From contig NZ_NISX01000002.1 in assembly GCF_002591895.1 (NCBI RefSeq), forward strand, positions 248,001-312,000: a stretch of DNA of 64,000 nt, in the 5' to 3' direction. The position numbers and the translations under genes are program-made. Each line of letters begins with the position of its first letter. The stretch's first letter is position 1. Source of the stretch: Lacimicrobium alkaliphilum. Lineage in GTDB: Bacteria; Pseudomonadota; Gammaproteobacteria; Enterobacterales; Alteromonadaceae. This document shows positions 43,900 to 52,327 of this stretch, in pieces. The notes under the pieces were generated by a model. It saw only the letters and a program-made list of their open reading frames with translations. It did not search any database and was not told the DNA's origin.

Positions 43900-44466
43900 A
43901 TGACACTTACTCCTTCACTGTCTTCTTTTGTGATGCACTTCGGTGAAATGGGCAGTCGCTGGGGCTTTAACCGCACAGTGGGTCAAATGTATGCCTTATT
44001 AGTGATCAGCGAAGCGCCTTTAAGTGCCAGTGATATCGCTGAGGCACTGTCTATTTCCCGCGGCAACGTGAGCATGGGCCTTAAAGAGTTGCAATCCTGG
44101 CAACTGGTACAGATCAGCCACCAGCCGGGTGATCGCAAGGAGTATTTTACGGCGCTTGGCAGTATCTGGGATATGGCTAAGCGGGTAATGGAAGAACGCC
44201 GCAAACGGGAAATCGACCCCACGTTATCCTTACTACGTACTATATTACTCGATAGTACCGAGCAGCAGGAAACGGATCATGCACGCCAGCGTCTGCAGGA
44301 AATTCACGACTTGCTCGAATCGCTGACTAAATGGACAAACGAGCTGCAGCGGCTCAGCCCTGAGAACCTTAATACCCTGCTAAAACTCAGTTCAGGGGTA
44401 GGCAAGGTACTGGATATGAAAGATAAATTTATTACCAGGGATATCAGGCCTCAGGGAGAACGCTGA
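43900..44466 (+). CDS. GbsR/MarR-type transcriptional regulator
   Basis: A 188-residue protein with a winged helix-turn-helix: GFNRTVGQMYALLVISEAPLSASDIAEALSISRGNVSMGLKELQSW (about 26-70), then RKEYFTALGSIWDMAKRVMEERR. This is the GbsR/MarR type. The C-terminal half is helical and may dimerise. I chose the ATG at 43900 because a good promoter lies just upstream. Its TGA overlaps the cydA ATG by one base, so it is almost surely co-transcribed and may control the oxidase operon. The effector is unknown. Confidence 0.85.
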   Translation: MTLTPSLSSFVMHFGEMGSRWGFNRTVGQMYALLVISEAPLSASDIAEALSISRGNVSMGLKELQSWQLVQISHQPGDRKEYFTALGSIWDMAKRVMEERRKREIDPTLSLLRTILLDSTEQQETDHARQRLQEIHDLLESLTKWTNELQRLSPENLNTLLKLSSGVGKVLDMKDKFITRDIRPQGER

Positions 44467-45830
44467 TGGACGATGTGCTCATACTGTCACGGCTACAATT
44501 CGCCGCCAATATCAGTTTTCATATTCTGTTTCCCACAATTACCATCGCCCTTTGCTGGTTTCTGGCCTATTTCAAAATACGCTTCGATTTGTCCCGTGAT
44601 CCGGTATGGATGCGGATCTACCGCTTCTGGGTTAAAGTTTTCGCCCTTAGCTTCGCCTTAGGTGTGGTCTCCGGCATTACCATGTCATTTCAGTTTGGTA
44701 CCAACTGGCCAGGCTATATGGAGAAAGTCGGTAACATCGCCGGGCCTCTGCTGGGCTACGAAGTACTGACCGCGTTTTTTCTCGAAGCGACATTTCTGGG
44801 CATTATGCTGTTCGGTCAGGGCCGCGTGCCCAACTGGGTGCATACACTGGCCACCTTAATCGTGGCGCTGGGTACCTCTCTTTCGGCTTTTTGGATCCTG
44901 GCGCTGAATTCCTGGATGCAGACTCCGGCGGGGTTCGAGATGCGCGACGGCATAGCCCATGTTACCGACTGGTGGGCGGTAATCTTTAACCCTTCTTTTC
45001 CTTACCGTCTGGCGCATATGTTGCTGGCCTCAATGCTTACCGCCTGTTTTCTGGTGGCCGGGCTGTCAGCTTATCGCCTGCTCAGAGGCGACACCAAAAA
45101 AGCACCCCGTATTGCGCTCAAAACAGCATTGTTTGCAGCAGCACTGGTGACCCCACTGCAAATTTTTGTCGGTGATTTGCACGGACTCAATACCCTGAAG
45201 CATCAACCACAAAAGGTCGCAGCCATGGAAGGAGTCTGGGAAACTGAGCGTGGTGCCCCATTGTTACTTTTTGCCATTCCCGATGAAACAAGCCGCAGTA
45301 ATCATTTTGAAATTGGCATCCCCAAAGGCGCCAGCCTGATCCTGACCCATGATGCCGATGGCGAAATTCAGGGACTGAATGATTTTATTGGCGAACACCC
45401 GCCGGTCAAACCGGTATTTTACGGATTCAGATTGATGGTTGGCATCGGCATGCTGATGCTCGCGCTGGCCTGGCTCGGCAGCTGGCAACTATGGCGACAT
45501 AACACGCTCTCTCCTTTATTGCTTAAAGCGACATTTGCCATGACCTTTTCTGGCTGGGTTGCAACTCTGGCTGGCTGGTACGTGACAGAGATTGGCCGCC
45601 AGCCCTACCTGGTGAGCGGCGTACTCAGAACTGCCGATGCGGTAACCGATGTGGCACCGGGCAATGTGCTACTGACGTTCTGTTTATATGTCAGCCTCTA
45701 CACCGTTTTACTGGTGGTGTATATCCGCACTTTACTGCGTCTGGCCCGTAAAGCCACGGAAGTAGAAGAGATCAACCAAAAGACTGATGAAAGCACCACT
45801 AATGCGCCTATGGCACAAGGAGAAAGCTGA
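44466..45830 (+). CDS. cydA: Cytochrome bd-type quinol oxidase subunit I (CioA-like)
   Basis: A 454-residue inner-membrane subunit carrying haems b558, b595 and d. LQFAANISFHILFPTITIAL has the His ligand near residue 19; YEVLTAFFLEATFLGIMLFG has the conserved Glu pair; GIAHVTDWWAVIFNP and GRQPYLVSGVLRTADAVTDV complete the oxidase core. The length is short and the Q-loop is short, which is the CioA (cyanide-insensitive) type rather than the E. coli CydA (522). Overlaps the regulator by 1 bp and cydB by 1 bp. Confidence 0.93.
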   Translation: MDDVLILSRLQFAANISFHILFPTITIALCWFLAYFKIRFDLSRDPVWMRIYRFWVKVFALSFALGVVSGITMSFQFGTNWPGYMEKVGNIAGPLLGYEVLTAFFLEATFLGIMLFGQGRVPNWVHTLATLIVALGTSLSAFWILALNSWMQTPAGFEMRDGIAHVTDWWAVIFNPSFPYRLAHMLLASMLTACFLVAGLSAYRLLRGDTKKAPRIALKTALFAAALVTPLQIFVGDLHGLNTLKHQPQKVAAMEGVWETERGAPLLLFAIPDETSRSNHFEIGIPKGASLILTHDADGEIQGLNDFIGEHPPVKPVFYGFRLMVGIGMLMLALAWLGSWQLWRHNTLSPLLLKATFAMTFSGWVATLAGWYVTEIGRQPYLVSGVLRTADAVTDVAPGNVLLTFCLYVSLYTVLLVVYIRTLLRLARKATEVEEINQKTDESTTNAPMAQGES

Positions 45831-46828
45831 TGTTTGCCGATCATACTCTGCCTTTTATTTTTGTCGGCCTGATGGGGCTGGCGGTGTTGCTGTACGTCAT
45901 TCTTGATGGCTATGACCTGGGCGTGGGGATCCTGTTGCCACTGAAAAATGAATCCCACAGCGATAAGATGATCGCTTCTATCGGCCCCTTCTGGGATGCC
46001 AACGAAACCTGGCTGGTATTAGCGATTGGCGTTCTCTTTATCGCTTTTCCGGCAGCCCATTCGATGGTACTTAAGGCACTCTACCTGCCGGCCACATTTA
46101 TGCTGCTGGGCCTGATTCTGCGTGGAGTTGCGTTTGATTTTCGCGCTAAGGTTAAACCGGCGCGCAAAGGTATCTGGGACAAGGCCTTTAAGTTTGGCTC
46201 GCTACTGGCCAGCTTTATGCAGGGATACATGTTGGGTATGTATATTATGGGTTTCGAGCAAAGTCTGCAGGCCATGGCATTCGCCCTGCTCAGTGGTATT
46301 GGCGTTACTGCTGCCTATTGTTTTATCGGGGCCTGCTGGCTGATTATGAAAACCGAAAGCGACTTGCAAAAACGTGCTGTGGGCTGGGCCAGAAAGTGTG
46401 TCTGGGTTTGTTTTGCCGGAGTATTAGGCGTTTGTATTGTGAACCCACTCATCAATGAGCTGGTATGGCAGCGCTGGACCAGCCTGCCTTCCGCGCTGTT
46501 TATCTGGCCCATTCCGTTTATCAGCCTCAGTCTGTTCGCACTGTGCCATTTTGTTCTCAATCGTCTGCCTTTAAAAGATGATGCAGGATGCTGGCTACCC
46601 TTCATTATCGCTTTGCTGATCTTTCTGTCCTGCTATCAGGGGCTGGCGGTCAGTTTCTTTCCGTATATTGTGCCGGGTCGGATGAATATCCTGGAAGCCG
46701 CCAGTGCACCTGAATCTCTGCGCTTTATTCTGATTGGTGCAGTCATTGTAGTGCCTTGTATACTCGCCTACACGGTGTTTTCGTACCGCGTATTCTGGGG
46801 CAAAGTGACAGAACTCAAGTACTACTGA
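45830..46828 (+). CDS. cydB: Cytochrome bd-type quinol oxidase subunit II (CioB-like)
   Basis: A 332-residue membrane subunit with about eight to nine helices. YVILDGYDLGVGILLPL near residue 25 and IGPFWDANETWLVLAIGVLF are the family signatures; LRGVAFDFRAK and FPYIVPGRMNILEAASAPESL follow. It begins at the cydA stop (TGATG). No CydX-like gene is recognised immediately downstream; the short ORF at 46885 is better explained as a broken gene. Confidence 0.93.
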   Translation: MFADHTLPFIFVGLMGLAVLLYVILDGYDLGVGILLPLKNESHSDKMIASIGPFWDANETWLVLAIGVLFIAFPAAHSMVLKALYLPATFMLLGLILRGVAFDFRAKVKPARKGIWDKAFKFGSLLASFMQGYMLGMYIMGFEQSLQAMAFALLSGIGVTAAYCFIGACWLIMKTESDLQKRAVGWARKCVWVCFAGVLGVCIVNPLINELVWQRWTSLPSALFIWPIPFISLSLFALCHFVLNRLPLKDDAGCWLPFIIALLIFLSCYQGLAVSFFPYIVPGRMNILEAASAPESLRFILIGAVIVVPCILAYTVFSYRVFWGKVTELKYY

Positions 46829-46884
46829 ACTGGTTAGTGGTACCGACCTGCTACCTTCACCCTTAGCATTTCAAGGATAACTCC

Positions 46885-47010
46885 ATGCTAGCCCTGATTC
46901 TGATATGCCTTAGCACAGCGACGACTCTGCTGCTGGGCTGAATCCACCTTTTGTACACGTTCCGAGGTAACAAGTTCATGCCGAGGCGTTGCGATTTCGG
47001 CGCTTTATAG
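46885..47010 (+). pseudogene. Broken remnant of a four-helix membrane protein gene
   Basis: ATG at 46885 with AAGGA 8 bases upstream begins MLALILICLSTATTLLLG, then an in-frame TGA (46939), and the same frame continues IHLLYTFRGNKFMPRR before TAG at 47008. The joined sequence resembles the start of an uncharacterised membrane-protein family whose first helix is followed by HLLYTFxGxKFxPRD. So this is most likely a gene with a nonsense change and a lost 3' part. Family recall is from memory. Confidence 0.6.
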
Positions 47011-47036
47011 AAAAAGACCGCGCCAAAACGGCGCGG
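47011..47036 (-). terminator. Terminator-like hairpin, minus strand
   Basis: CCGCGCC, 5-nt loop, GGCGCGG (47018-47036), followed on the minus strand by TTTTT. It could end transcripts coming from the MFS gene 350 bp away. Confidence 0.6.
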
Positions 47037-47389
47037 CCAAAACACCTTCAGGGAATAACATCCTGAAATGGGCTATTGCCCGATTGGAAACCCGACCAGC
47101 CCGGTTGGGGCCAGACCAGTCAGGCAGTAGTGTTAATACAAGTTCCGGACCAAAGTAATAAAATACAGCAAGATCAACCATTTAACTTTAAACTATAAAA
47201 AAAAAGGAAACTGGATTGTCCCCCTTTAGTGACACCCTGTTCAGAAAACAATCTGCCTACCGGACGCTGACTGCAACAGTACTAAGGCAGGCAGCTTCTG
47301 AGTTAACGCCCTAAGGCCAAATGTCTGCAATTAACGACACAATTTCCAGAATAATGGCCTGATTAACACAACTTATTGATTATAAAAAG
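47037..47389. other. Intergenic region without recognised gene
   Basis: This holds an A-rich tract around 47199-47208 and no ORF or repeat I can support; together with the remnant at 46885 it looks like decayed sequence. Confidence 0.5.
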
Positions 47390-48685
47390 TTATTTTCTGT
47401 CATTAGTTGGCGACAATCGTTGATCGGGCTGTTCTTCCTGTGCATCTGTACTATGTCCTTCTGCCCGGGGATCCAGTTCTGCCATCACCGGGGTATTCGG
47501 CGTGGTGGCAGAGAAAGCCACGTGCTCCTCCAAAGGTACAGGGGCCCGCACACTTCGACGCCAGAACAGAAATACCACGGTAATTGATGCCAGCAATACA
47601 AAATAAATAAATAAGCCTTTGGCGCCAAAACCGTTGATAAACAAGGGGGCCAGCAGGGGCCCTGCCATTGCGCCCACGCTGTAACACAACAGCAGGCCCT
47701 GATTACCGGCAATAATCTGAGCAGGTTGTAACTCGTCACAGGCCTGACTCAGACTGATCGGATAGATCGCAAAAATCACACCACCGAGACTGGCCACCAG
47801 CAAGGCTGTCAACCACGAGTCATCACGAAGTTCCAACAATACAAACAATACGCTTATTACCAGAGTCGCGAAAAATAGCGCGGTCAGAACGAGGCGCCGG
47901 TCGACCCTGTCAGAAAGCCGGCCAACCGGATATTGCAGACACATGCCGCCCAGAATCAGCCAGGCCACCATGTCCGTAATCTGACTCAGATCAAACCCCA
48001 TCAAAGAGAAGTATAAAGGCAGCAAACCATAGGCAACGCTGAGTAACAGGCCGGAAACAAAGCAACTGAATACCGCTGTGGGCGTCATTCTCATCAGCGC
48101 AAAGACAGAAAGTTTCTCATGCTTGTCAAAGTGCGGCATGTCTACCCGCGACAGGACCAGCGGAATCACCGATAATGAAGCCGCCAGTGCTGCAACCACA
48201 AAGGGCAAAAGCATGGTGATATCGAGCTGTTTGAGCAGCATTTGCCCTATCACCATAGCGGCATAAAATAGCACCATATACAGCGCCATCATCCGACCAC
48301 GGATACGTACCGGGCTGCTGACCATAATCCAGGATTCAATCACCACCAGCAGCCCCCCTGTGGCAAAGCCCCCCAGTAACCTCAGAAACAGCCAGGTTTC
48401 CGGTGCCACAAACATGCCATACAGCAATGCTAAGCTGCATAGAATAGAGGCATACGCCGAATAAGCGCGGATGTGACCAACCCGCAAAATCAACCTGCTA
48501 TTGATAAAGGTCCCTGCCATTAACCCGGTAAAATAAGCAGTAGATACAGCCCCAATCCAGAATGTGGAAACCTGCTCTTCTGCCAGGCGCAGGGTCAGCA
48601 ATGTGGTCAGCAGACCGTGGCCTATTGAATAAATCAGCAGACTGATCAGCGGGGACGCCATGGATGTTAGTGCGGCTCTGGGCAT
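47390..48685 (-). CDS. MFS transporter, YcaD-type
   Basis: A 431-residue major facilitator with about twelve hydrophobic segments. LLRLLGGFATGGLLVVIESWIMVSSPVRIRGRMMALYMV resembles the YcaD subgroup (the conserved ESW-x7-RGR pattern), and QYPVGRLSDRVDRR is the MFS loop motif between helices 8 and 9. I use the ATG at 48685 (MPRAALTS), since the first nine residues from 48712 have no family counterpart. The last 40 residues are polar. Substrate unknown. It is transcribed alone. Confidence 0.82.
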   Translation of the reverse strand: MPRAALTSMASPLISLLIYSIGHGLLTTLLTLRLAEEQVSTFWIGAVSTAYFTGLMAGTFINSRLILRVGHIRAYSAYASILCSLALLYGMFVAPETWLFLRLLGGFATGGLLVVIESWIMVSSPVRIRGRMMALYMVLFYAAMVIGQMLLKQLDITMLLPFVVAALAASLSVIPLVLSRVDMPHFDKHEKLSVFALMRMTPTAVFSCFVSGLLLSVAYGLLPLYFSLMGFDLSQITDMVAWLILGGMCLQYPVGRLSDRVDRRLVLTALFFATLVISVLFVLLELRDDSWLTALLVASLGGVIFAIYPISLSQACDELQPAQIIAGNQGLLLCYSVGAMAGPLLAPLFINGFGAKGLFIYFVLLASITVVFLFWRRSVRAPVPLEEHVAFSATTPNTPVMAELDPRAEGHSTDAQEEQPDQRLSPTNDRK

Positions 48686-48929
48686 AGTGATAAGAAAAAG
48701 AAATTCAAACAATTAGATAGCAGGAAATACCGCACAGGTAAAATAAAACCTGTCGCTTAATAGTGCATTTATTGTGGTGTATAGTGGTTTCTCACATTCG
48801 TTGACATAACCGGGTAGTTTTATTCGCCGGTAGTCATAGTCAAAAAGTCGTTAAGGTTTGTGTAAACGGGGCTACTGACTGAATAACAAGCCCTATTTTA
48901 AATAGCGGATTCACCTGTTTTTGTTGCAC

Positions 48930-49844
48930 TTAATCTATGGGGTTTTGATGCCGACTCGTCAGCAGGGCTTCAAAGCTGCGGCGTACCACAGGCAGAAAAT
49001 CCTGGACTTTGTCTCTGTTTGCCGCCTGATAGGCACCGTACAAGGTTTTGTTAAGTCCCTTGGGCCCCAGCGGCCGAATACACAGCAGTTGCTGGCGATC
49101 AAAGTCTTTTACCAACCAGTCGGGCACTGCCGCCACACCCAGTCCTGCAGCCACCATTTGCAGCATCACCGAACTGTTTGCCACCGTCTTCACGCTCTGT
49201 GGCTGACACATGGCCGGCTGCAAAAACTGACGGAACACATCCAGCTTTGCCAAAGGTACAGGATAGGTCAGCAAACGTCTGGATTTCAGATCTTCAGGCT
49301 GAATATAGTGCCGTGACGCTAACGCATCATTCAGCCCCATCACCAGCACCAGTTCAAATTCTCCAAGAGTTTCGTATTCGAGATCATCCAGCGCTACTCT
49401 GTCATCGGTAAACAGCAGATCCAGCGACTGACGCTCCAGTTCCGTCACGCCATCAAACAGATTTTCTCCCTGAAGATCCACCCTGATATCAGCATAACGC
49501 TGATTAAACTCAGTAATCGCCGGCAACAGCCATTGAAAGCAAGCATGACATTCAATGCCAATACGCAACTCTTCAACCCTATCGATTCCGCCTTTGAGTT
49601 CGGCCTCCACCTTAGTCACTCTGGGAATCACTTCCCGGGCCAGGTTGAGCAGCATCAGGCCTGATTCGGTGAAACGCAGCGGTTCTGTTTTACGCTCAAA
49701 TAACCGTTCACCAATGCGGGATTCCAGCTCCTTAAGCTGGTGAGACAGCGCCGAGTGACTCATAAACAGCAGCGCCGAAGCACTCACCAGATTGCCGCCC
49801 CGCTCAAGTGCCAGCATGGTCTTTAAATGTTTCAGTTCAAGCAT
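48930..49844 (-). CDS. metR: LysR-family regulator MetR
   Basis: A 304-residue activator of metE and other methionine genes, with homocysteine as co-inducer. Helix-turn-helix: LKTMLALERGGNLVSASALLFMSHSALSHQLKELESRIG; effector domain starts LRIGIECHACFQWLLPAI. IECHACFQWL is typical of MetR. Divergent from metE, with a MetR box (49847-49859) 3 bp upstream of its start, so it probably represses itself while activating metE. The last third is standard. Confidence 0.94.
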   Translation of the reverse strand: MLELKHLKTMLALERGGNLVSASALLFMSHSALSHQLKELESRIGERLFERKTEPLRFTESGLMLLNLAREVIPRVTKVEAELKGGIDRVEELRIGIECHACFQWLLPAITEFNQRYADIRVDLQGENLFDGVTELERQSLDLLFTDDRVALDDLEYETLGEFELVLVMGLNDALASRHYIQPEDLKSRRLLTYPVPLAKLDVFRQFLQPAMCQPQSVKTVANSSVMLQMVAAGLGVAAVPDWLVKDFDRQQLLCIRPLGPKGLNKTLYGAYQAANRDKVQDFLPVVRRSFEALLTSRHQNPID

Positions 49845-49846
49845 AG

Positions 49847-49859
49847 TGAAATTTCTTCA
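49847..49859. promoter_or_regulatory. MetR binding site
   Basis: TGAAATTTCTTCA is a perfect match to the MetR consensus TGAA-N5-TTCA. It lies between divergent metR and metE, 84 bp upstream of the metE ATG. Confidence 0.85.
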
Positions 49860-49911
49860 AGTTGCGCCTGAAAATCTTGCGCTTGTAGCCAACAGTCATG
49901 GCAGTGAATAT

Positions 49912-49927
49912 ACACGTCTAGATGGCT
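49912..49927. promoter_or_regulatory. MetJ operator at metE
   Basis: ACACGTCT followed by AGATGGCT: 13 of 16 match to tandem AGACGTCT. It ends 16 bp before the metE ATG at 49943, overlapping a misleading upstream ATG at 49922, so metE is probably both MetR-activated and MetJ-repressed. Confidence 0.65.
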
Positions 49928-49942
49928 AAAAGGAACGAACAA

Positions 49943-52195
49943 ATGAAACTACACACGTTAGGATTTCCCCGTATCGGAGCGAAACGGGAATTGAAACTTG
50001 CTCTTGAAGATTATTGGCAAGGCAACATCAACAAAACGCAATTTTTGCAGACAACGGCTGACATCCGCCAGAAGAACTGGTCAGCACAACAGCAAGCAGG
50101 AATTGAGTTACTGCCAGTGGGAGACTTTGCCAATTATGACCATGTTCTGAGTACCAGTCTTTATCTGGGCATTATTCCCGAGCGCTTTGCACATGACAAC
50201 AGTGATCCGCTGGATCTGGAGTTTCGCATCGCTCGCGGCCGTGCGCCTACAGGCTGCGCCTGTGCAGCGTCCGATATGACCAAATGGTTTAACACTAACT
50301 ATCACTATATTGTGCCGGAACTGAGTCAGGATATGGATATTCAGGTGGATATTCAGCCACTGCTGACCCAAATAGACGAAGCCAGGCAATCAGGACATGA
50401 GGCAAAGCCGGTAATACTCGGCCCGCTTAGCTACCTCTATCTGAGTGCTTTTGAGGGCGATAAGCTACAACTTTTACCTCAACTTCTCGCAGGCTACCAG
50501 CAGATTTTTGATAAGCTAAATCAGGCTCGGGTAAGCTGGCTGCAAATTGACGAACCCATACTGGGCCTGGAGCTCGACGAAAACTGGCAAGCAGCTTTTC
50601 GCCAGGCCTATGGCGAGCTGCGCCAGGGCAGTCTGAAGTTACTGCTGACCAGTTATTTTGCCAGTGTCGATCATCATCTGGACCTGATCGCCTCTCTGCC
50701 CCTGCACGGTGTGCATCTCGATTGCGTGGCAGAACCTACCGATATCCAGCTTGCCATCGACCTGCTGCCCCGCCACTGGGTCGTCTCCCTTGGGGTGATT
50801 GATGGGCGCAATATCTGGAAAACCGATCTTAGCGCCTTATATGAAAAACTGGAGCCGGTTTATGCGCAGCTGAATGGCAGAACCTGGCTGGCACCCAGTT
50901 GCTCTTTGCTGCACTGCCCGGTTGATCTGGAACAGGAGAATACACTGGATCCCCAGGTTAAGGGCTGGCTGGCCTTCGCCAGCCAGAAGTGCCACGAATT
51001 GTCATTGTTAAAAGACGCACTGCTCAGTGGCGATACCGCCGCGATTGAACAGTACTCAGCTCCGGTCAAAGCCAGGTTAACCTCCCGTGAGGCGGTCAAC
51101 AAATCGCTCAGAGACAGGCTAGACAATCTTAAGCAGGTAGAGCGCAGTGAACCTTATCCGGTACGCAAACAACAGCAACAGGCGCTGGGGTTACCCTTAC
51201 TGCCAACAACCACTATAGGCTCTTTCCCGCAAACAGCAGAGATACGCCAGATCAGAGCGGCCTACAAACGCAGGGAGTCGACATTGGAGCAATATACCCG
51301 GGCCATGCAACAACAGATACAGGATTGCATCAGCCGTCAGGAAGAAATCGGACTCGACGTGCTGGTGCATGGTGAGCCGGAACGTAATGACATGGTGGAG
51401 TACTTCGCCGAATTTCTCGACGGCGTTACCAGCACCCGCTTTGGCTGGGTACAGAGTTATGGCTCCCGCTGTGTTAAACCTCCTGTGATCTATGGAGATG
51501 TCCGCCGCACACGAGCCATGACCACTGACTGGCTGAGTTATGCCCAGTCTCTTACTGACAAACCAGTAAAAGGCATGCTCACCGGTCCGGTAACCATTTT
51601 ATGCTGGAGCTTTGTGCGCGACGATTTAAGCCGCGATCAGGTGGCCAGACAAATTGCGCTGGCGGTCAGTGATGAGGTGGAAGATCTGATACGTAGCGGA
51701 ATCAAGATCATTCAAATCGATGAGCCTGCTATTCGTGAAGGAATGCCGATAAAACAAAGTCAGTGGCAGGAGTATCTCAACTGGGCGGTAGCCAGCTTCC
51801 GTCTGGCCAGTGCCAGAGCGCCAGCCCCAGTGCAAATCCACAGTCATATGTGCTATTCAGAATTTAACGATATTCTGGATGCCATTATTGCTCTGGATGC
51901 CGACGTACTGACCGTAGAGACCTCCCGCTCGAATATGGTGTTACTGGATGCCTTTAAACACAAAGCCTACCCAAATGACATCGGTCCCGGTGTTTATGAT
52001 ATCCATTCACCCAATGTGCCTGACTCGGGTTGGATCACCAACTTGTTGAAAAAGGCGCTGGAGGTAGTGCCCGCTGAGCGACTATGGATTAACCCCGACT
52101 GTGGGCTCAAAACACGTGGCTGGGAGGAGACCCGTGCGTCTCTTGAAAATATGATAGATGCAGCGAGGCAGTTACGAAAAGAACTGGCGAAATAA
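49943..52195 (+). CDS. metE: Cobalamin-independent methionine synthase MetE
   Basis: A 750-residue zinc enzyme that transfers the methyl group of 5-methyltetrahydropteroyl-triglutamate to homocysteine. I use the ATG at 49943 (MKLHTLGFPRIG), preceded by AAAGGA, because the ATG at 49922 falls in the MetJ box. Two barrels: the N-terminal with GFPRIGAKRELK and the C-terminal with LPTTTIGSFPQTAEIR. VHGEPERNDMVEYF, QSYGSRCVKPP, QIDEPAIREG and HSHMCYSEF (Cys zinc ligand) followed by NPDCGLKTRGW (second Cys) are the catalytic motifs. The 3' hairpin at 52233 may terminate it. Confidence 0.96.
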   Translation: MKLHTLGFPRIGAKRELKLALEDYWQGNINKTQFLQTTADIRQKNWSAQQQAGIELLPVGDFANYDHVLSTSLYLGIIPERFAHDNSDPLDLEFRIARGRAPTGCACAASDMTKWFNTNYHYIVPELSQDMDIQVDIQPLLTQIDEARQSGHEAKPVILGPLSYLYLSAFEGDKLQLLPQLLAGYQQIFDKLNQARVSWLQIDEPILGLELDENWQAAFRQAYGELRQGSLKLLLTSYFASVDHHLDLIASLPLHGVHLDCVAEPTDIQLAIDLLPRHWVVSLGVIDGRNIWKTDLSALYEKLEPVYAQLNGRTWLAPSCSLLHCPVDLEQENTLDPQVKGWLAFASQKCHELSLLKDALLSGDTAAIEQYSAPVKARLTSREAVNKSLRDRLDNLKQVERSEPYPVRKQQQQALGLPLLPTTTIGSFPQTAEIRQIRAAYKRRESTLEQYTRAMQQQIQDCISRQEEIGLDVLVHGEPERNDMVEYFAEFLDGVTSTRFGWVQSYGSRCVKPPVIYGDVRRTRAMTTDWLSYAQSLTDKPVKGMLTGPVTILCWSFVRDDLSRDQVARQIALAVSDEVEDLIRSGIKIIQIDEPAIREGMPIKQSQWQEYLNWAVASFRLASARAPAPVQIHSHMCYSEFNDILDAIIALDADVLTVETSRSNMVLLDAFKHKAYPNDIGPGVYDIHSPNVPDSGWITNLLKKALEVVPAERLWINPDCGLKTRGWEETRASLENMIDAARQLRKELAK

Positions 52196-52232
52196 TAACG
52201 AAAAGTGGCGGATTTCCTGGCAAAAGTCCCTG

Positions 52233-52323
52233 CACCGCTGAGTCGCAAAGAACGCGGAGGTAACAGAGATTACAGATTCAAATCTCTGCGCCCTCTGTGA
52301 CTCAGCGGTGAAATTCTTTTTTT
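52233..52323. repeat. Long hairpin of the CACAGAG-type family after metE
   Basis: CACCGCTGAGTC (52233-52244) and GACTCAGCGGTG (52299-52310) pair perfectly; an inner AGAGATT/AATCTCT stem lies between. The right half reads GCCCTCTGTGACTCAGCGGTG, akin to the CACAGAG arms elsewhere. It is followed by TTCTTTTTTT (to 52323), so it could terminate metE transcripts; a convergent gene ends at 52328. Confidence 0.65.
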
Positions 52324-52327
52324 GTGT

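Noticed and set aside
46885-46941. 18-codon ORF after cydB as a CydX-type subunit
   Set aside because: The frame continues after the TGA with residues typical of another membrane family, so a broken gene explains it better; kept as an alternative in the findings.
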